Part shown: positions 27,311-36,799 of the stretch, in pieces
How positions within the stretch are numbered: the stretch's first letter is position 1
How the letters are laid out: each line of letters starts with the position of its first letter
Assembly (NCBI GenBank): GCA_022703505.1
Contig: JAKLDN010000007.1
Coordinates: forward strand, 1-64,000
Direction: 5' to 3'
Length of the DNA: 64,000 nt
Source: Spirochaetota bacterium
Lineage (GTDB): Bacteria > Spirochaetota > Spirochaetia > Treponematales > UBA12059
Notes under the pieces: generated by a model
What the model saw: the letters and a program-made list of their open reading frames with translations, nothing else
The model's database searches: none
Told to the model about the DNA's origin: nothing
Program-made: the position numbers and the translations under genes

Positions 27311-30300
27311 ACCGCGGCTCCCTTCGCGACCCGGGGCCTGCGGTCGAACAAGAGGCCGTACAGGGCCGGCACCACGGTGACCGCGGTGGTCGTGGAGAAG
27401 ATGAGGCCGAATATGATCGTGGAGGCCATGGGACTCCAGACCACGGAGTATCCGCCCAGGCCCAGGGCCGTGGGCAGCAAGCCCGCGATGGTGGTGACGC
27501 TGGTCAGGAAGATGGGCCGAAGGCGGGTGACGGCCGCGTCCACCACGGCCTCCGCCACGGGCTTTCCGTTCCTCCGGTCCTCGTTGATGAAGTCGATGAG
27601 GACGATGGAGTCGTTGACGGAGATCCCCGCCAGGGCCACCCCCGCGTACAGCACCGTCGTGGAGAAGGGAGTCCCGGAGAATACCAGGTAGAGGATCACC
27701 CCCGAAAAGGCGATGGGAACGGACAGGAGGATCAGGAAGGGCTGGGTGTAGCTCTTGAACTGGGCTCCCAGGACCGCGTAGATCAGGAAGAGCCCGATCA
27801 GGAAGACCCGCAGGATCTGGACCAGGAGGTCCGCGAACTCCGCGAACTCGCCTCCCACGATCAGAGTCTGGTCGGGATGGCGGGAGGCGACCTCGGTCCG
27901 GAACCAGGCGCGGATGTCCGCGTTGATCCCCTGGATTCCCTTCTTGTCGTAGGCCTGGGAAGCGACCTCCACTTCCCGCTTGCCGTCCACGCGCTTGATG
28001 GAGGCCAGGGCGGCCCCCTCCACGAGCTCCGCCACGGCGGAGAAGGGGACGAGGCGGCCGTCCGCCGCGGGAATCTTGAGCTCCCGGAGGCGCTCCACCG
28101 AGGAGGCTCCCCCGGTGCCCTCGTACCGCACGATCACGTCCAGTTCCTCGTTGCGGAAGAAGACCGTGCCCGCGGGGAGCCCGTCGTAGGATCCCCGAAT
28201 GAAGGATCCGACGGCGGCCACGGATAAACCGTAGGACGCGGCCCGCTCCTCATTGATGCGGACCCGAAGTTCCGGGGTGCCGGATTGGAGAGTGTCCTCG
28301 ATGTTGAAGAGTTCGGGGTATCCGGCGAGGCGCTCCCGCATCAGGGCCGCGGTCTCGATAAGTCCGTCGTAGTCGTCGCCCCGGATACGGAATCCCACGG
28401 GGGGCGAGACGGGAGGTCCGGATTGGGCCTTCCGGTACAGCACGTTCTCCGGTCCGGGTATATCCGAGGTCATCCCCTTGATCTCGTCCATCACCGCGGT
28501 CACGGAACGCTTTCGTCCCTCCCGAACCTCCGTCAGGTCCACCACGATCTGACCCACGTTGCCCGCGGAGGTCCCCCCGCTCCCGTCCGATCGGAATCCC
28601 ACGGAAGAGATGACGTTGGCAACCTCGCCGTTCCCCTTCAGGGGCAGGATGCGCTCCTCGAAGGCCCGGATGGTCCGCTCGGTCGCCTCCCGGTTCGTGC
28701 CCGCGGGCATGTCCAGGTCGATGTAGAACAGGGTGAAGTCCTCGGCGCTGAAGAGGTCCTGGCGGATGAAGGGAATCGTCGAGAAGATGGCGACGGTCAC
28801 GACCGCGAATCCGAGGACCACGAGCCTCCGACGGCCGTACAGTCCCTTCACGAAGCGCTCGAAGCCCGGGCGGATGCGCTGGAAGAAGTCCGGCTTGGAG
28901 CTCAGCCTGTCTCCCCCCGGCCACTCGGCGGCATGGGAGGGGATGAAGAGGATGGCCTCCAGGGTGGAGGCCAGGAGGGCGATGATCACCGTCAGGGGAA
29001 TGACCCGCAGGAACTTCCCGATCGTGCCGGGCAGGAGCATGAGGGGGAGGAAGGCCGCCACGGTGGTCAGGGATGAGGAGACGACGGGCCAGGCCACCTG
29101 GGCGGTGCCTTCTATGGCCGCCCGTTTCTTGTCGTACCCCATATACCGCAGGCGGTAGGTGTTCTCGGTGATGACGATGGCGTGGTCCACGATCATGCCC
29201 AGGACCAGGACCAGGCCGAAGAGGGTGTTGGAGTTCAGGGTTTCCCCCATGGCCTCCAGGATCACGAAGGTGATCGCGAAGGTCACAGGGATGCCCAGGG
29301 CCGTCATCAGGGCGTTCCGGACTCCCAGGAACAGAAGGAGGATCACGGACAGGAGGATGAGCCCCTGGACCGCGTTGGACACCAGGACGTCCACGCTGTC
29401 CCGGATCTGCACGGTGGAGTCGTTGACCAGGTCGATCCGGACGCCCTCCGGCAGGCCCGGCCAGGTTTCCTCGACTATCTTCTTGACCCCGTCGATGACC
29501 CCGATGGCGGAGCCCCGGGGAACCTTGCCCACTCGGAGGATCACGGCGCGTTCCCCGTTGATCCGGGCTGTGTCCCCGCTTTCGTCGAAGGCCTCGTAGA
29601 CCCGGGCCACGTCCCCCACGTGGACCACCGCCCCGGAGGGTCCCACCCGGCGGACGATGACCTTGTCGAAATCCCCGATCCCCTGCAGGGAACCCACGGT
29701 CCGCAGGATGTATTCCCGGGACACCGTCTCCAGGGTGCCGCCCGGCACGGTCACGTTCTTCTGCTGGACCGCGCGTAGGACCTCGGACAGGGATATTCCG
29801 ACCGCTTCCAACCGTTCCCGGTCCGCGTCCACGACGATCCGCCGGTCCCGGTCCCCGACCAGGTCCACGGTGGAGACGTCCTTGACCTCCAGGATCCGGT
29901 CCCGGAGGGTCCGGGCGATACGGTTCAACTCCTCGTAGGCGGCCGGGCCCGAGACGGCGACCTCGATGACCGGCAGGAAGTCGTTGGACGAGAAATCGTC
30001 CACCAGGGCCTGCAGGGTCCCATCCGGCAGTTCCACCCGGCCGAACCGGGTGCGCACGTCCTGGAAGAGGCGGTCGAACTCGTCGTTGGAGATCCCGTCG
30101 TCGAACTCGACCCGCACGATCGCCAGGCCGTCGGAGGCGACGCTCTGGATACGCTTGAGGTTGTCCAAGCCCTGCATCTCCCGCTCGATCTTGACGACCA
30201 CGGAGCGTTCGATGTCCCCGGCGGAAACCCCGGGATAGGGGACCGCTATGTTCACCCAGAAAAACGGCACCTCCGAGAACTGTTCCTGGGGCATACGGGC

Positions 30301-30387
30301 TATGCTGAAGGTCCCCAGGACCAGGACCGTGACCAGGACGATGGTGAGCAGGACGCTGTTCTCGGTCGAGAATTTGGGCAGGTTCAT
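27307..30387 (-). CDS. RND efflux pump inner-membrane transporter (AcrB/HAE1-like)
   Basis: 1026 aa with twelve predicted membrane helices and two large periplasmic loops. N-terminal LTIVLVTVLVLGTFSIARMPQEQF, central GLVLVLGMIVDHAIVITENTYR and C-terminal VSVNDSIVLIDFINE-type segments are RND hallmarks. The proton-relay Asp pair of AcrB (DD in TM4) reads Asp-His here. It exports drugs, bile-like compounds or lipids using proton or sodium flux; the substrate cannot be told. It forms an operon with the membrane fusion protein (9 bp upstream) and the TolC channel. Confidence 0.93.
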   Translation of the reverse strand: MNLPKFSTENSVLLTIVLVTVLVLGTFSIARMPQEQFSEVPFFWVNIAVPYPGVSAGDIERSVVVKIEREMQGLDNLKRIQSVASDGLAIVRVEFDDGISNDEFDRLFQDVRTRFGRVELPDGTLQALVDDFSSNDFLPVIEVAVSGPAAYEELNRIARTLRDRILEVKDVSTVDLVGDRDRRIVVDADRERLEAVGISLSEVLRAVQQKNVTVPGGTLETVSREYILRTVGSLQGIGDFDKVIVRRVGPSGAVVHVGDVARVYEAFDESGDTARINGERAVILRVGKVPRGSAIGVIDGVKKIVEETWPGLPEGVRIDLVNDSTVQIRDSVDVLVSNAVQGLILLSVILLLFLGVRNALMTALGIPVTFAITFVILEAMGETLNSNTLFGLVLVLGMIVDHAIVITENTYRLRYMGYDKKRAAIEGTAQVAWPVVSSSLTTVAAFLPLMLLPGTIGKFLRVIPLTVIIALLASTLEAILFIPSHAAEWPGGDRLSSKPDFFQRIRPGFERFVKGLYGRRRLVVLGFAVVTVAIFSTIPFIRQDLFSAEDFTLFYIDLDMPAGTNREATERTIRAFEERILPLKGNGEVANVISSVGFRSDGSGGTSAGNVGQIVVDLTEVREGRKRSVTAVMDEIKGMTSDIPGPENVLYRKAQSGPPVSPPVGFRIRGDDYDGLIETAALMRERLAGYPELFNIEDTLQSGTPELRVRINEERAASYGLSVAAVGSFIRGSYDGLPAGTVFFRNEELDVIVRYEGTGGASSVERLRELKIPAADGRLVPFSAVAELVEGAALASIKRVDGKREVEVASQAYDKKGIQGINADIRAWFRTEVASRHPDQTLIVGGEFAEFADLLVQILRVFLIGLFLIYAVLGAQFKSYTQPFLILLSVPIAFSGVILYLVFSGTPFSTTVLYAGVALAGISVNDSIVLIDFINEDRRNGKPVAEAVVDAAVTRLRPIFLTSVTTIAGLLPTALGLGGYSVVWSPMASTIIFGLIFSTTTAVTVVPALYGLLFDRRPRVAKGAAV

Positions 30388-30396
30388 GTCCGGCTC

Positions 30397-31491
30397 CTAT
30401 TCCCAGTCCGCCGTGTCGCCCCGCTCCGTGGATACCACGGGAACCCCGGGCCGGAGCCGGGTCAGGGCGCTGATGATGAGCTTTTCGCCTTCCGCCAGAC
30501 CCGAAAGGATCTCGGCCCGAACCCCGGACCTGCGGCCCAGGGTGACGGGGCGCACCTCCGCGGTGCCTCCCCGGTCCACGAAAACCGCGAAGTCCGGGCC
30601 GCGGCGCACCAGGGCGGCGCTGGGGATCACGACCAGGGGTTCGGATTTGCGAGCCGCTATGGAGACCGAGGCGGCCATGCCGGACTTCACCCGGCCGGCA
30701 AACCCGTTCCGGAAGGCGACGACCACGGGAAAGCTTCCGGTCGCGGGGTCAGCTCCCGCGGCCACGGCCGCCACGGTCCCCTCTACGAAGTCCTCCCCCA
30801 GGGCCGCGGGCACGTAGACCTTCACGGCCGCTCCCTGCTCGATCAAACCCACCTCCCGCTCGCCCACGCCAACCGTGATCCGGAACGAGGATGTGTCGAT
30901 GATCCGGGCGACCCGGGCCCCCGGGGCTATCGTTGCGCCGACGGTGGCCACCTCGTCCTTGGCGGCGATCACCCCGGAGACGGGGGCCCGCAGGCGGGTG
31001 TCGTTGAAGGACTTGAGGGCCGTCTCGTACTGGGCCTTGGCCCCGCTGGCGTTGCCCCGAGCTCGGGTCAGGTCCGCCGGGGCGGCCCGGCCCGCGGCGG
31101 CCAGCTTTTCCGTGGCGTCCAGCTCCAGCCGGGCGGCCTCGTACTGCTCCCGGGACCGGTCCAGGTTCAAGGCGGCTATGCGGTCGTCCACCCGCAGGAG
31201 CTCCCGGCCCTCCTCGACCCGGTCCCCCAGGCTGAAGGTCACGCTCTTCACGAGGCCCTGGGTCTCGGAGACCACGAAGGCCTCCCGGATCCCCGCGACG
31301 GTGCCGGATGCGCGGATCTCGTCCGCCAGGCTGCCCCGGACTACCTTGAGGGATTCCACCGCCACCGTTTCGGTCGTCTGTTGACCTTCCCAGGCGGTGG
31401 CACCGGCCACCCCGTCGGGTTTGCCGCAGGACGCGGCCAGGAAGGCCAGGGAACCCAATGCTGCCCAACTCCAACGCGCACGGACGCTCAT
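30397..31491 (-). CDS. RND efflux membrane fusion lipoprotein (HlyD/AcrA-like)
   Basis: 364 aa periplasmic adaptor. Lipoprotein signal with lipobox ending at Cys22 (FLAASC). The order is beta-barrel/lipoyl half (ASGTVAGIREAFVVSETQGLV), short coiled-coil hairpin (about 105-160), second lipoyl half (LRAPVSGVIAAKDEVATVGATI), and beta-barrel and membrane-proximal domains. It bridges the RND pump and TolC. The start at 31491 has GGAGG at 6 nt; the longer upstream frame has no support. First gene of the efflux operon, divergent from corA. Confidence 0.92.
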   Translation of the reverse strand: MSVRARWSWAALGSLAFLAASCGKPDGVAGATAWEGQQTTETVAVESLKVVRGSLADEIRASGTVAGIREAFVVSETQGLVKSVTFSLGDRVEEGRELLRVDDRIAALNLDRSREQYEAARLELDATEKLAAAGRAAPADLTRARGNASGAKAQYETALKSFNDTRLRAPVSGVIAAKDEVATVGATIAPGARVARIIDTSSFRITVGVGEREVGLIEQGAAVKVYVPAALGEDFVEGTVAAVAAGADPATGSFPVVVAFRNGFAGRVKSGMAASVSIAARKSEPLVVIPSAALVRRGPDFAVFVDRGGTAEVRPVTLGRRSGVRAEILSGLAEGEKLIISALTRLRPGVPVVSTERGDTADWE

Positions 31492-31636
31492 GAAATCCTC
31501 CAGGATGGTTTTGCATCGAGGGAGCCGGGGCTCGGTCGGGCGTAAAACCTCGAATAATATAGTAATAGTTCCTAAAACAGAAAAGAGATTTCTGATTGAT
31601 CCAATTCCCCTCCAGTATTGGACAGGAGAAACGGGA

Positions 31637-31665
31637 TTGCCAGTCCGGTCCGGCGGGGCTACTCT
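31637..31665 (+). promoter_or_regulatory. Candidate leaderless promoter of corA
   Basis: TTGCCA (31637-31642), 17-bp spacer, TACTCT (31660-31665). The ATG lies 7 nt after the -10 box, so transcription would start at or next to the start codon. No Shine-Dalgarno sequence is present. Confidence 0.45.
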
Positions 31666-31672
31666 TGAAGCC

Positions 31673-32776
31673 ATGAAGGATGCCCATAATCGTGCGCGCC
31701 CCCGGCCCATCGAACCCATCTTCAAGAGCGTTTCCAGCGGCACCGCGGGCAGCGTCCCGGGCACGCCCATCTACATCGGAGACCGGACCCCCGTGGAGGC
31801 GACGCTGTCCCTGATCCAGTACAACGCCGAACAGGTCTCCTTCATCACCCCCGAGTCCCTGGAGGAGATCCTGGCCATGCAGGAGGAGGGCATGGTCAAC
31901 TGGGTCAACGTGAACGGACTGGCGGACCAGGACCTGGTGAAACGTCTGTGCGGGTACTTCCGGCTGGAGGCACTGACCGTCGAGGACATCCTGAACACCG
32001 AGCACCGCCCGAAGGCGGAGGATTTCGGGACCTACTTCCTCCTGATCACCAAGATGATCACCCGGAAGCCCGACTGCACGGTCGAATACGAGCAGGTCAG
32101 CATCGTGATCACCCCCTTCGGGGTCCTGACCTTCCAGGAGGTTCCCGGGGACTGCTTCGGCCCCGTCCGGGAGCGCCTGCGGACCGGGGTCGGCCGCCTC
32201 CGGCGGCTGGGACCCTCGTACCTGGCCTACGCCCTGCTGGACGTGATCACGGACAATTACTTCTCGGTGCTGGAATCCCTCGGGGACCAGCTGGAAACCC
32301 GAGAGGAAATCGCCGCCGCGCGGTCCTCGGGAAACCGCTTCATGGTGGAACTCCAGGGGATCAAGGCGGACCTGAACCGGATGCGCCGGACCGTCTGGCC
32401 CGTACGGGAGGCGGTCGGGGCCCTCCTTCATTCCCAATCCGACATCCTGGAGGACGGCCTGGACCCCTTCCTCCGGGACCTCTACGAGAACACGGTCCAG
32501 GTCCTGGACTCCCTGGAGGTCTACCGGGAAGCCGCCGCGAGCATCCAGGAAGTTTACCTGTCCTCGGTCTCCAACCGGATGAACGAGGTCATGAAGGTCC
32601 TGACCATCATCTCCACCATATTCATTCCCCTGACCTTCATCGTAGGGGTTTACGGGATGAACTTCCAGTATATGCCGGAACTGGAGCAGCCCTGGGCCTA
32701 TCCGGCCACCTGGGGAGTCATGCTCGCCATTGCCCTGGGCATGGTGGCGTACTTCAAGAAGAAGAAGTGGTTCTGA
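31673..32776 (+). CDS. corA: CorA-type magnesium/cobalt channel
   Basis: 367 aa. The long N-terminal cytoplasmic domain (VNWVNVNGLADQDLVKRLCGYFRLEALTVEDIL) is followed by two C-terminal membrane helices (about 308-330 and 342-360). The conserved GMN selectivity motif is present in VYGMNFQYMPELEQPWAYP. It forms a pentameric Mg2+ channel. Other CorA-like proteins transport Co2+, Ni2+ or Zn2+, so the ion is assigned by family only. The C-terminus is KKKKWF-like, as usual. Start chosen at 31673 from the family N-terminus and the promoter position. Confidence 0.93.
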   Translation: MKDAHNRARPRPIEPIFKSVSSGTAGSVPGTPIYIGDRTPVEATLSLIQYNAEQVSFITPESLEEILAMQEEGMVNWVNVNGLADQDLVKRLCGYFRLEALTVEDILNTEHRPKAEDFGTYFLLITKMITRKPDCTVEYEQVSIVITPFGVLTFQEVPGDCFGPVRERLRTGVGRLRRLGPSYLAYALLDVITDNYFSVLESLGDQLETREEIAAARSSGNRFMVELQGIKADLNRMRRTVWPVREAVGALLHSQSDILEDGLDPFLRDLYENTVQVLDSLEVYREAAASIQEVYLSSVSNRMNEVMKVLTIISTIFIPLTFIVGVYGMNFQYMPELEQPWAYPATWGVMLAIALGMVAYFKKKKWF

Positions 32777-32796
32777 AAAGGAGCGTTGTCAGGATT

Positions 32797-32944
32797 TCAC
32801 CACGGAGCGCACGGAGGACACGGAGAAAAGGCTAAGAATGAATTACGGGAATAAGCGATGAATATTGAGCGTTTCCGGGCGACCCGGTTCTATCCCTCTT
32901 CTCCCCTTTTTTCACCTCCGTGAGCTCCGTGTACTCTGTGGTGA
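32797..32944. repeat. Dispersed CCACGGAG inverted-repeat element after corA
   Basis: Left arm 32797-32830 (CACCACGGAG, GCACGGAGG, ACACGGAG units). Right arm 32911-32944 (CACCTCCGTG, AGCTCCGTG, TACTCTGTGGTGAG). It occupies the first third of the 465-bp gap between corA and rnfC. The remainder is the rnf promoter and a long GC-rich leader. Confidence 0.75.
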
Positions 32945-32987
32945 GTTCCTAATATAGTGTTTTATATAAATTCTCCATCCGCGAATC

Positions 32988-33016
32988 TTGACCGGTGATG
33001 TATTACGGTATAGGAT
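32988..33016 (+). promoter_or_regulatory. Candidate promoter of the rnf operon
   Basis: TTGACC (32988-32993), 17-bp spacer, TAGGAT (33011-33016), in a local AT-rich patch. The predicted start near 33023 leaves a leader of about 220 nt, long enough for RNA-based control. I do not recognise a known riboswitch in it. Confidence 0.5.
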
Positions 33017-33241
33017 AGCCCGTCGCCCCCCGTCTCCGCCGCGCCCGGCCCGAACCCTGTACATACCCCGCGCGCGAGGACGAGGACCCTTCCGTTCACG
33101 ACTATCGTGCAATCCTCCCGCCCCCGCTCTTGCTGGAGGCCGGAAACCGCGAGAGCGTGGGAATCGGACGTCCGGGGCGCCATCCGATCTCCGGTAGGTC
33201 GACCGGACAGGCCGACACCCCATAAGGAGCAGCGTTTCGAT

Positions 33242-34588
33242 ATGGAGAAAAAGACATTCCGAGGCGGCGCGCATCCGCCGGAGCGGAAGGATCGAACCAG
33301 CGAACTTCCGATCGAATATGTGCGCTCGGTCAAACAGGTCGTGGTCCCGGTCAACCAGCATTTCGGGCCCCCCATCCAGCCCCTGGTCAAGGTCGGGGAC
33401 ACGGTCAAGCGCGGGCAGAAGATAGCCGACGCCGAGGGGCGCATGACGGTCCCCGTCCATGCCCCGATCTCCGGAGTCGTGAAGAAGATCGAGCCCCGCC
33501 TCCAGCCCAACAACGCGGAGGGTCCGGCCATCGTCATCGAACCGGACGGGTCCGACGCCGTGGACTTCCTGCCGGTTCTGGACGCCTTCTCCTGCACCAA
33601 GGACCAGGCCCTGGCCCGGATCCGCGAGGCGGGAATCGTGGGCATGGGCGGCGCGGGCTTCCCGGCCCACGTCAAGCTGGCCCCGCCCCCGAACAAGCCC
33701 ATCGACGTGGTCATCGCCAACGCCGCGGAGTGCGAGCCCTACCTGACCATCGACGAGCGCCTCCTGGAGGAACGATCCGGGGACGTGGTGGACGGCATGG
33801 CCATCCTCTTGAAGACATTGGGCGTCGCCAAGGGCGTCATCGGCCTGGAGGCCAACAAGGAGCACCTGGTTTCCCTCCTCCGGAAGACCATCGACGAACG
33901 CCGCCGGGAGGGCCAGGAGATCTCCGTGATCGTCCTGGAGACCAAGTACCCCCAGGGCGGCGAGAAGATGCTGATCACCGCCATCACGGGCAAGGAAGTC
34001 CCCTCCGGTGGGCTTCCCATGGACGTGGGCTGCGTGGTGCAGAACGTCGGCACCCTGGCCGCCGTGGCGGACGCCTTCAACAAGGGTCAGCCCCTGATCG
34101 AGAGGGGCTTCACCATCACCGGCGGGGCCTGCAAGACCCCCAAGAACCTGGTGGTCCCGATCGGGACCCTGGTCTCGGACCTGGTGCCCGACACGGTCCA
34201 GGTGGATGACGAGAACCTGGCCCGGGTGGTGGCCGGCGGTCCCATGATGGGTCCGGCCGTGCCCTCCTACGTCTTCCCGATCCAGAAGAACACCTCCGGC
34301 GTCCTTTTGATGGACAAGGCGGAGGCCCGGTACTTCCAGGAACAGCCCTGCATCCGCTGCGGGCGCTGCATGCGCGCCTGCTCCTGCCGCCTCTCCCCGG
34401 CCCTCCTCAACGAGGCCCTGAACGCCGGGGACCTGGATGCCGCGGAAGCCATCGGGGTCCTGGACTGCATCGAGTGCGGGACCTGCAGCTTCGTCTGCCC
34501 CTCCCGGATCCAGCTGGTCCAGCGCTTCCGCATCGGCAAGCAGCTCCTCCGCGCCAAGAAGCAGAAGGAGGCCCAACGTGCCCGCTAA
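33242..34588 (+). CDS. rnfC: Rnf complex subunit C
   Basis: 448 aa. Peripheral NADH-oxidising subunit of the Rnf ferredoxin:NAD+ oxidoreductase, which couples electron flow to Na+ or H+ transport. The N-terminal barrel-sandwich is at about 10-95. The flavin/NADH-binding Rossmann-like part has GIVGMGGAGFPAHVKL (about 130) and NAAECEPYLTIDERLLEE. Two 4Fe-4S motifs lie at the C-terminus (CIRCGRCMRACSC and CIECGTCSFVCPS). AAGGAG is 12 nt from the ATG, a long spacing. It overlaps rnfD by 11 bp. Confidence 0.95.
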   Translation: MEKKTFRGGAHPPERKDRTSELPIEYVRSVKQVVVPVNQHFGPPIQPLVKVGDTVKRGQKIADAEGRMTVPVHAPISGVVKKIEPRLQPNNAEGPAIVIEPDGSDAVDFLPVLDAFSCTKDQALARIREAGIVGMGGAGFPAHVKLAPPPNKPIDVVIANAAECEPYLTIDERLLEERSGDVVDGMAILLKTLGVAKGVIGLEANKEHLVSLLRKTIDERRREGQEISVIVLETKYPQGGEKMLITAITGKEVPSGGLPMDVGCVVQNVGTLAAVADAFNKGQPLIERGFTITGGACKTPKNLVVPIGTLVSDLVPDTVQVDDENLARVVAGGPMMGPAVPSYVFPIQKNTSGVLLMDKAEARYFQEQPCIRCGRCMRACSCRLSPALLNEALNAGDLDAAEAIGVLDCIECGTCSFVCPSRIQLVQRFRIGKQLLRAKKQKEAQRAR

Positions 34589-35573
34589 TTCCCTGCTCCT
34601 GTCCTCCAGCCCCCACATCTACAGCGGAGTAAGCACCCGCCGCCTGATGCTCTCGGTCATCATCGCCCTCCTGCCCGCGACGGTCTTCGGGGTCGTCCTG
34701 TACGGCCTGCCCGCCCTGGGGGTGATCCTCACCTCCGTGGCGGCTTCCGTCCTTTCGGAGGCCGGGTTCCGGGCCCTGCTCAAGCGGGACATCCGGATCG
34801 GGGACCTCTCCGCGGTCGTCACGGGCCTCCTTCTGGCCCTGATCATCCCGCCCTCGACCCCCCTCTGGATGGTCGCCCTGGGAGCGGTCTTCGCCATCGT
34901 GGTGGCCAAGGAGTTCTTCGGGGGCCTCGGGGCCAACCCCTTCAACCCCGCCCTGGTGGGCCGGGCCATCATGATCATGAGCTTCCCCGCTGCCCTGACC
35001 ACCTGGCACTCCCCCTTCGCCCCCATCGCGGACGCCTACACCACCGCCACGCCCCTGAACCTCCTCAAGATGGGCCAGAGCGTGTCGGACGTGGCCGCCA
35101 CGGTGGGCGCCTCCACCCCGGCCGGGCTCTACTGGAACCTCCTGATCGGGACCCGGGCGGGCTCCATCGGGGAGAGCTCCGTGATCCTCCTGCTGGCGGG
35201 TGCGGCCTTCCTCCTGATCATGGGCGTGATCGCCTGGGTGACCCCGGTCTTCATGCTGGGCTCCATCGCCCTCTTCTCCTGGCTCCTCGGGGTGGATCCC
35301 CTGGTGGCGGTCATCTCCGGCGGCGCGGTCCTGGGGGCCTTCTTCATGGCCACGGATTACGCCTCCACCCCCATGACCCCCAAGGGAAAGGCGATCTTCG
35401 GAATCGGAGCGGGCCTGGTCACCGTCCTTATCCGCCAGTTCGGCGGCTTCCCCGAGGGCGTCACCTACGGCATCCTGATCATGAACGCCTTCGCCCCCTT
35501 CCTGAACAAGCTGCGGGTTCCCAAGTACGGCTTCGTGAAGCCCGCCAAGCCCGCCAAGGAGGGCTCCCGATGA
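34578..35573 (+). CDS. rnfD: Rnf complex subunit D
   Basis: 331 aa integral membrane subunit with about nine helices. SSSPHIYSGVSTRRLMLSVI is the conserved start, and KEFFGGLGANPFNPALVGRA is a family signature. A TTATPLNLL segment (about residue 157) fits the site where FMN is bound covalently to Thr. The start is GTG at 34578, with AAGGAGG at 6 nt, inside the end of rnfC. The next gene starts in an ATGA overlap. Confidence 0.94.
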   Translation: MPANSLLLSSSPHIYSGVSTRRLMLSVIIALLPATVFGVVLYGLPALGVILTSVAASVLSEAGFRALLKRDIRIGDLSAVVTGLLLALIIPPSTPLWMVALGAVFAIVVAKEFFGGLGANPFNPALVGRAIMIMSFPAALTTWHSPFAPIADAYTTATPLNLLKMGQSVSDVAATVGASTPAGLYWNLLIGTRAGSIGESSVILLLAGAAFLLIMGVIAWVTPVFMLGSIALFSWLLGVDPLVAVISGGAVLGAFFMATDYASTPMTPKGKAIFGIGAGLVTVLIRQFGGFPEGVTYGILIMNAFAPFLNKLRVPKYGFVKPAKPAKEGSR

Positions 35574-36169
35574 AAGAAACCCTGAAACTGGGGCTGGTCC
35601 TGGCCGCCTTCGCGGTCGGGGCCTGCGTGGCACTGGCCCTGGTCTACGCCGTGACCGGACCGACCATCGAAGGGCACGAGGTCAAGCAGCTGGAGCTGTC
35701 CCTCAAGGAACTCTTCCCGGATGCGGATTCCTTCCGCGCCCTGGACGGGGATGTCGCCCCGAAGGATCCCTCGGTCAAGTTCGACCAGACCTACGAGGTC
35801 ACCCGGTCGGGCAGCCCCCTGGGCGTGGCCGTAAAGGTGCGGGGCTCCAGCTACGGCGGGGACACCACCCTGCTGGTGGGCGTGGGCACGGACCGGCGCA
35901 TCACCGGGGTCAAGGTCCTGGACATCAAGGACACCCCCGGACTGGGCGCCAACGCCAAGAGCCCCACGTACTTCGTGGACAAGAGCACCAAGACCACCTT
36001 CCCCGGCCAGTTCGCCGGAAAACCCCTATCTGATCCCTTCGAGGTCAAGAAAGACGTCGTCGCCATCACCGCCAGCACCATCACCAGCAAGGCCTTGGCC
36101 AACATGGTGAAGCAGGCGGGGGCCTCGGCCGCGGAATACCTCGAACGATCCGCCCTGGGAGGCAAATAG
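35570..36169 (+). CDS. rnfG: Rnf complex subunit G
   Basis: 199 aa. One N-terminal membrane anchor (about 7-28) and a periplasmic FMN-binding domain. DTPGLGANAKSPTYFVDKS is the family signature, and ITASTITSKALAN holds the threonine expected to carry FMN. It relays electrons across the membrane side of the complex. Coupled to rnfD (ATGA) and immediately followed by rnfE. Confidence 0.93.
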   Translation: MKETLKLGLVLAAFAVGACVALALVYAVTGPTIEGHEVKQLELSLKELFPDADSFRALDGDVAPKDPSVKFDQTYEVTRSGSPLGVAVKVRGSSYGGDTTLLVGVGTDRRITGVKVLDIKDTPGLGANAKSPTYFVDKSTKTTFPGQFAGKPLSDPFEVKKDVVAITASTITSKALANMVKQAGASAAEYLERSALGGK

Positions 36170-36799
36170 ATGAAACGCCTCTTCGCCCTCTTCGTGAAAG
36201 GCCTCGTGGCGGAGAATCCGCTATTGATGCTGATGATCGGACTCTGTTCCGCCCTGGCCGTCACCACCAGCGTGGAGAACGCCATCGGCATGGGTCTGGC
36301 CATGACCTTCGTCATCGTGTTCGCGGAGCTGGTGATCTCCCTGTTCCGGAACCTGATCCCGAACTCCGTCCGCATCCCGACCTTCATCATCGTGATCGCC
36401 GCCTTCACCACGATCATCGACCTGTCCATGAAGGCCTACTTCCCCGAGCTCTCCAAGGCCATGGGGGTGTTCATCCCCCTGATCGTGGTGAACTGCATCA
36501 TCATGGGGCGGGTGGAGGCTTTCGCCTCCAAGGAGAAGCCCGTGGACGCGGTCGTGGACGCCCTGGGCATGGGCCTGGGCTACACCTGGGTCCTCGTGGG
36601 CATCGCGGCGTTCCGTGAGCTCCTGGGCAACGGGACCCTCCTCTCGGCCCAGATCATGCCGGAAGCCTACCAGCCCATCCTCTTCTTCACCCTGCCCCCG
36701 GGAGGCTTCCTGGTCTTCGCCCTCTTCATTTCCTTCAACATCTGGCTCAAGCGGGTCATGGACCGCGCCGACCGGGCCCCGGTCAAGGAGGCCGCATGA
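36170..36799 (+). CDS. rnfE: Rnf complex subunit E
   Basis: 209 aa, six membrane helices. VAENPLLMLMIGLCSALAVTTS and ELVISLFRNLIPNSVRIPTFI match RnfE. NCIIMGRVEAFASKEKP holds the conserved cysteine region that binds an intramembrane iron-sulfur centre together with RnfA. Starts directly at the rnfG stop and overlaps rnfA by 4 bp. Confidence 0.94.
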   Translation: MKRLFALFVKGLVAENPLLMLMIGLCSALAVTTSVENAIGMGLAMTFVIVFAELVISLFRNLIPNSVRIPTFIIVIAAFTTIIDLSMKAYFPELSKAMGVFIPLIVVNCIIMGRVEAFASKEKPVDAVVDALGMGLGYTWVLVGIAAFRELLGNGTLLSAQIMPEAYQPILFFTLPPGGFLVFALFISFNIWLKRVMDRADRAPVKEAA

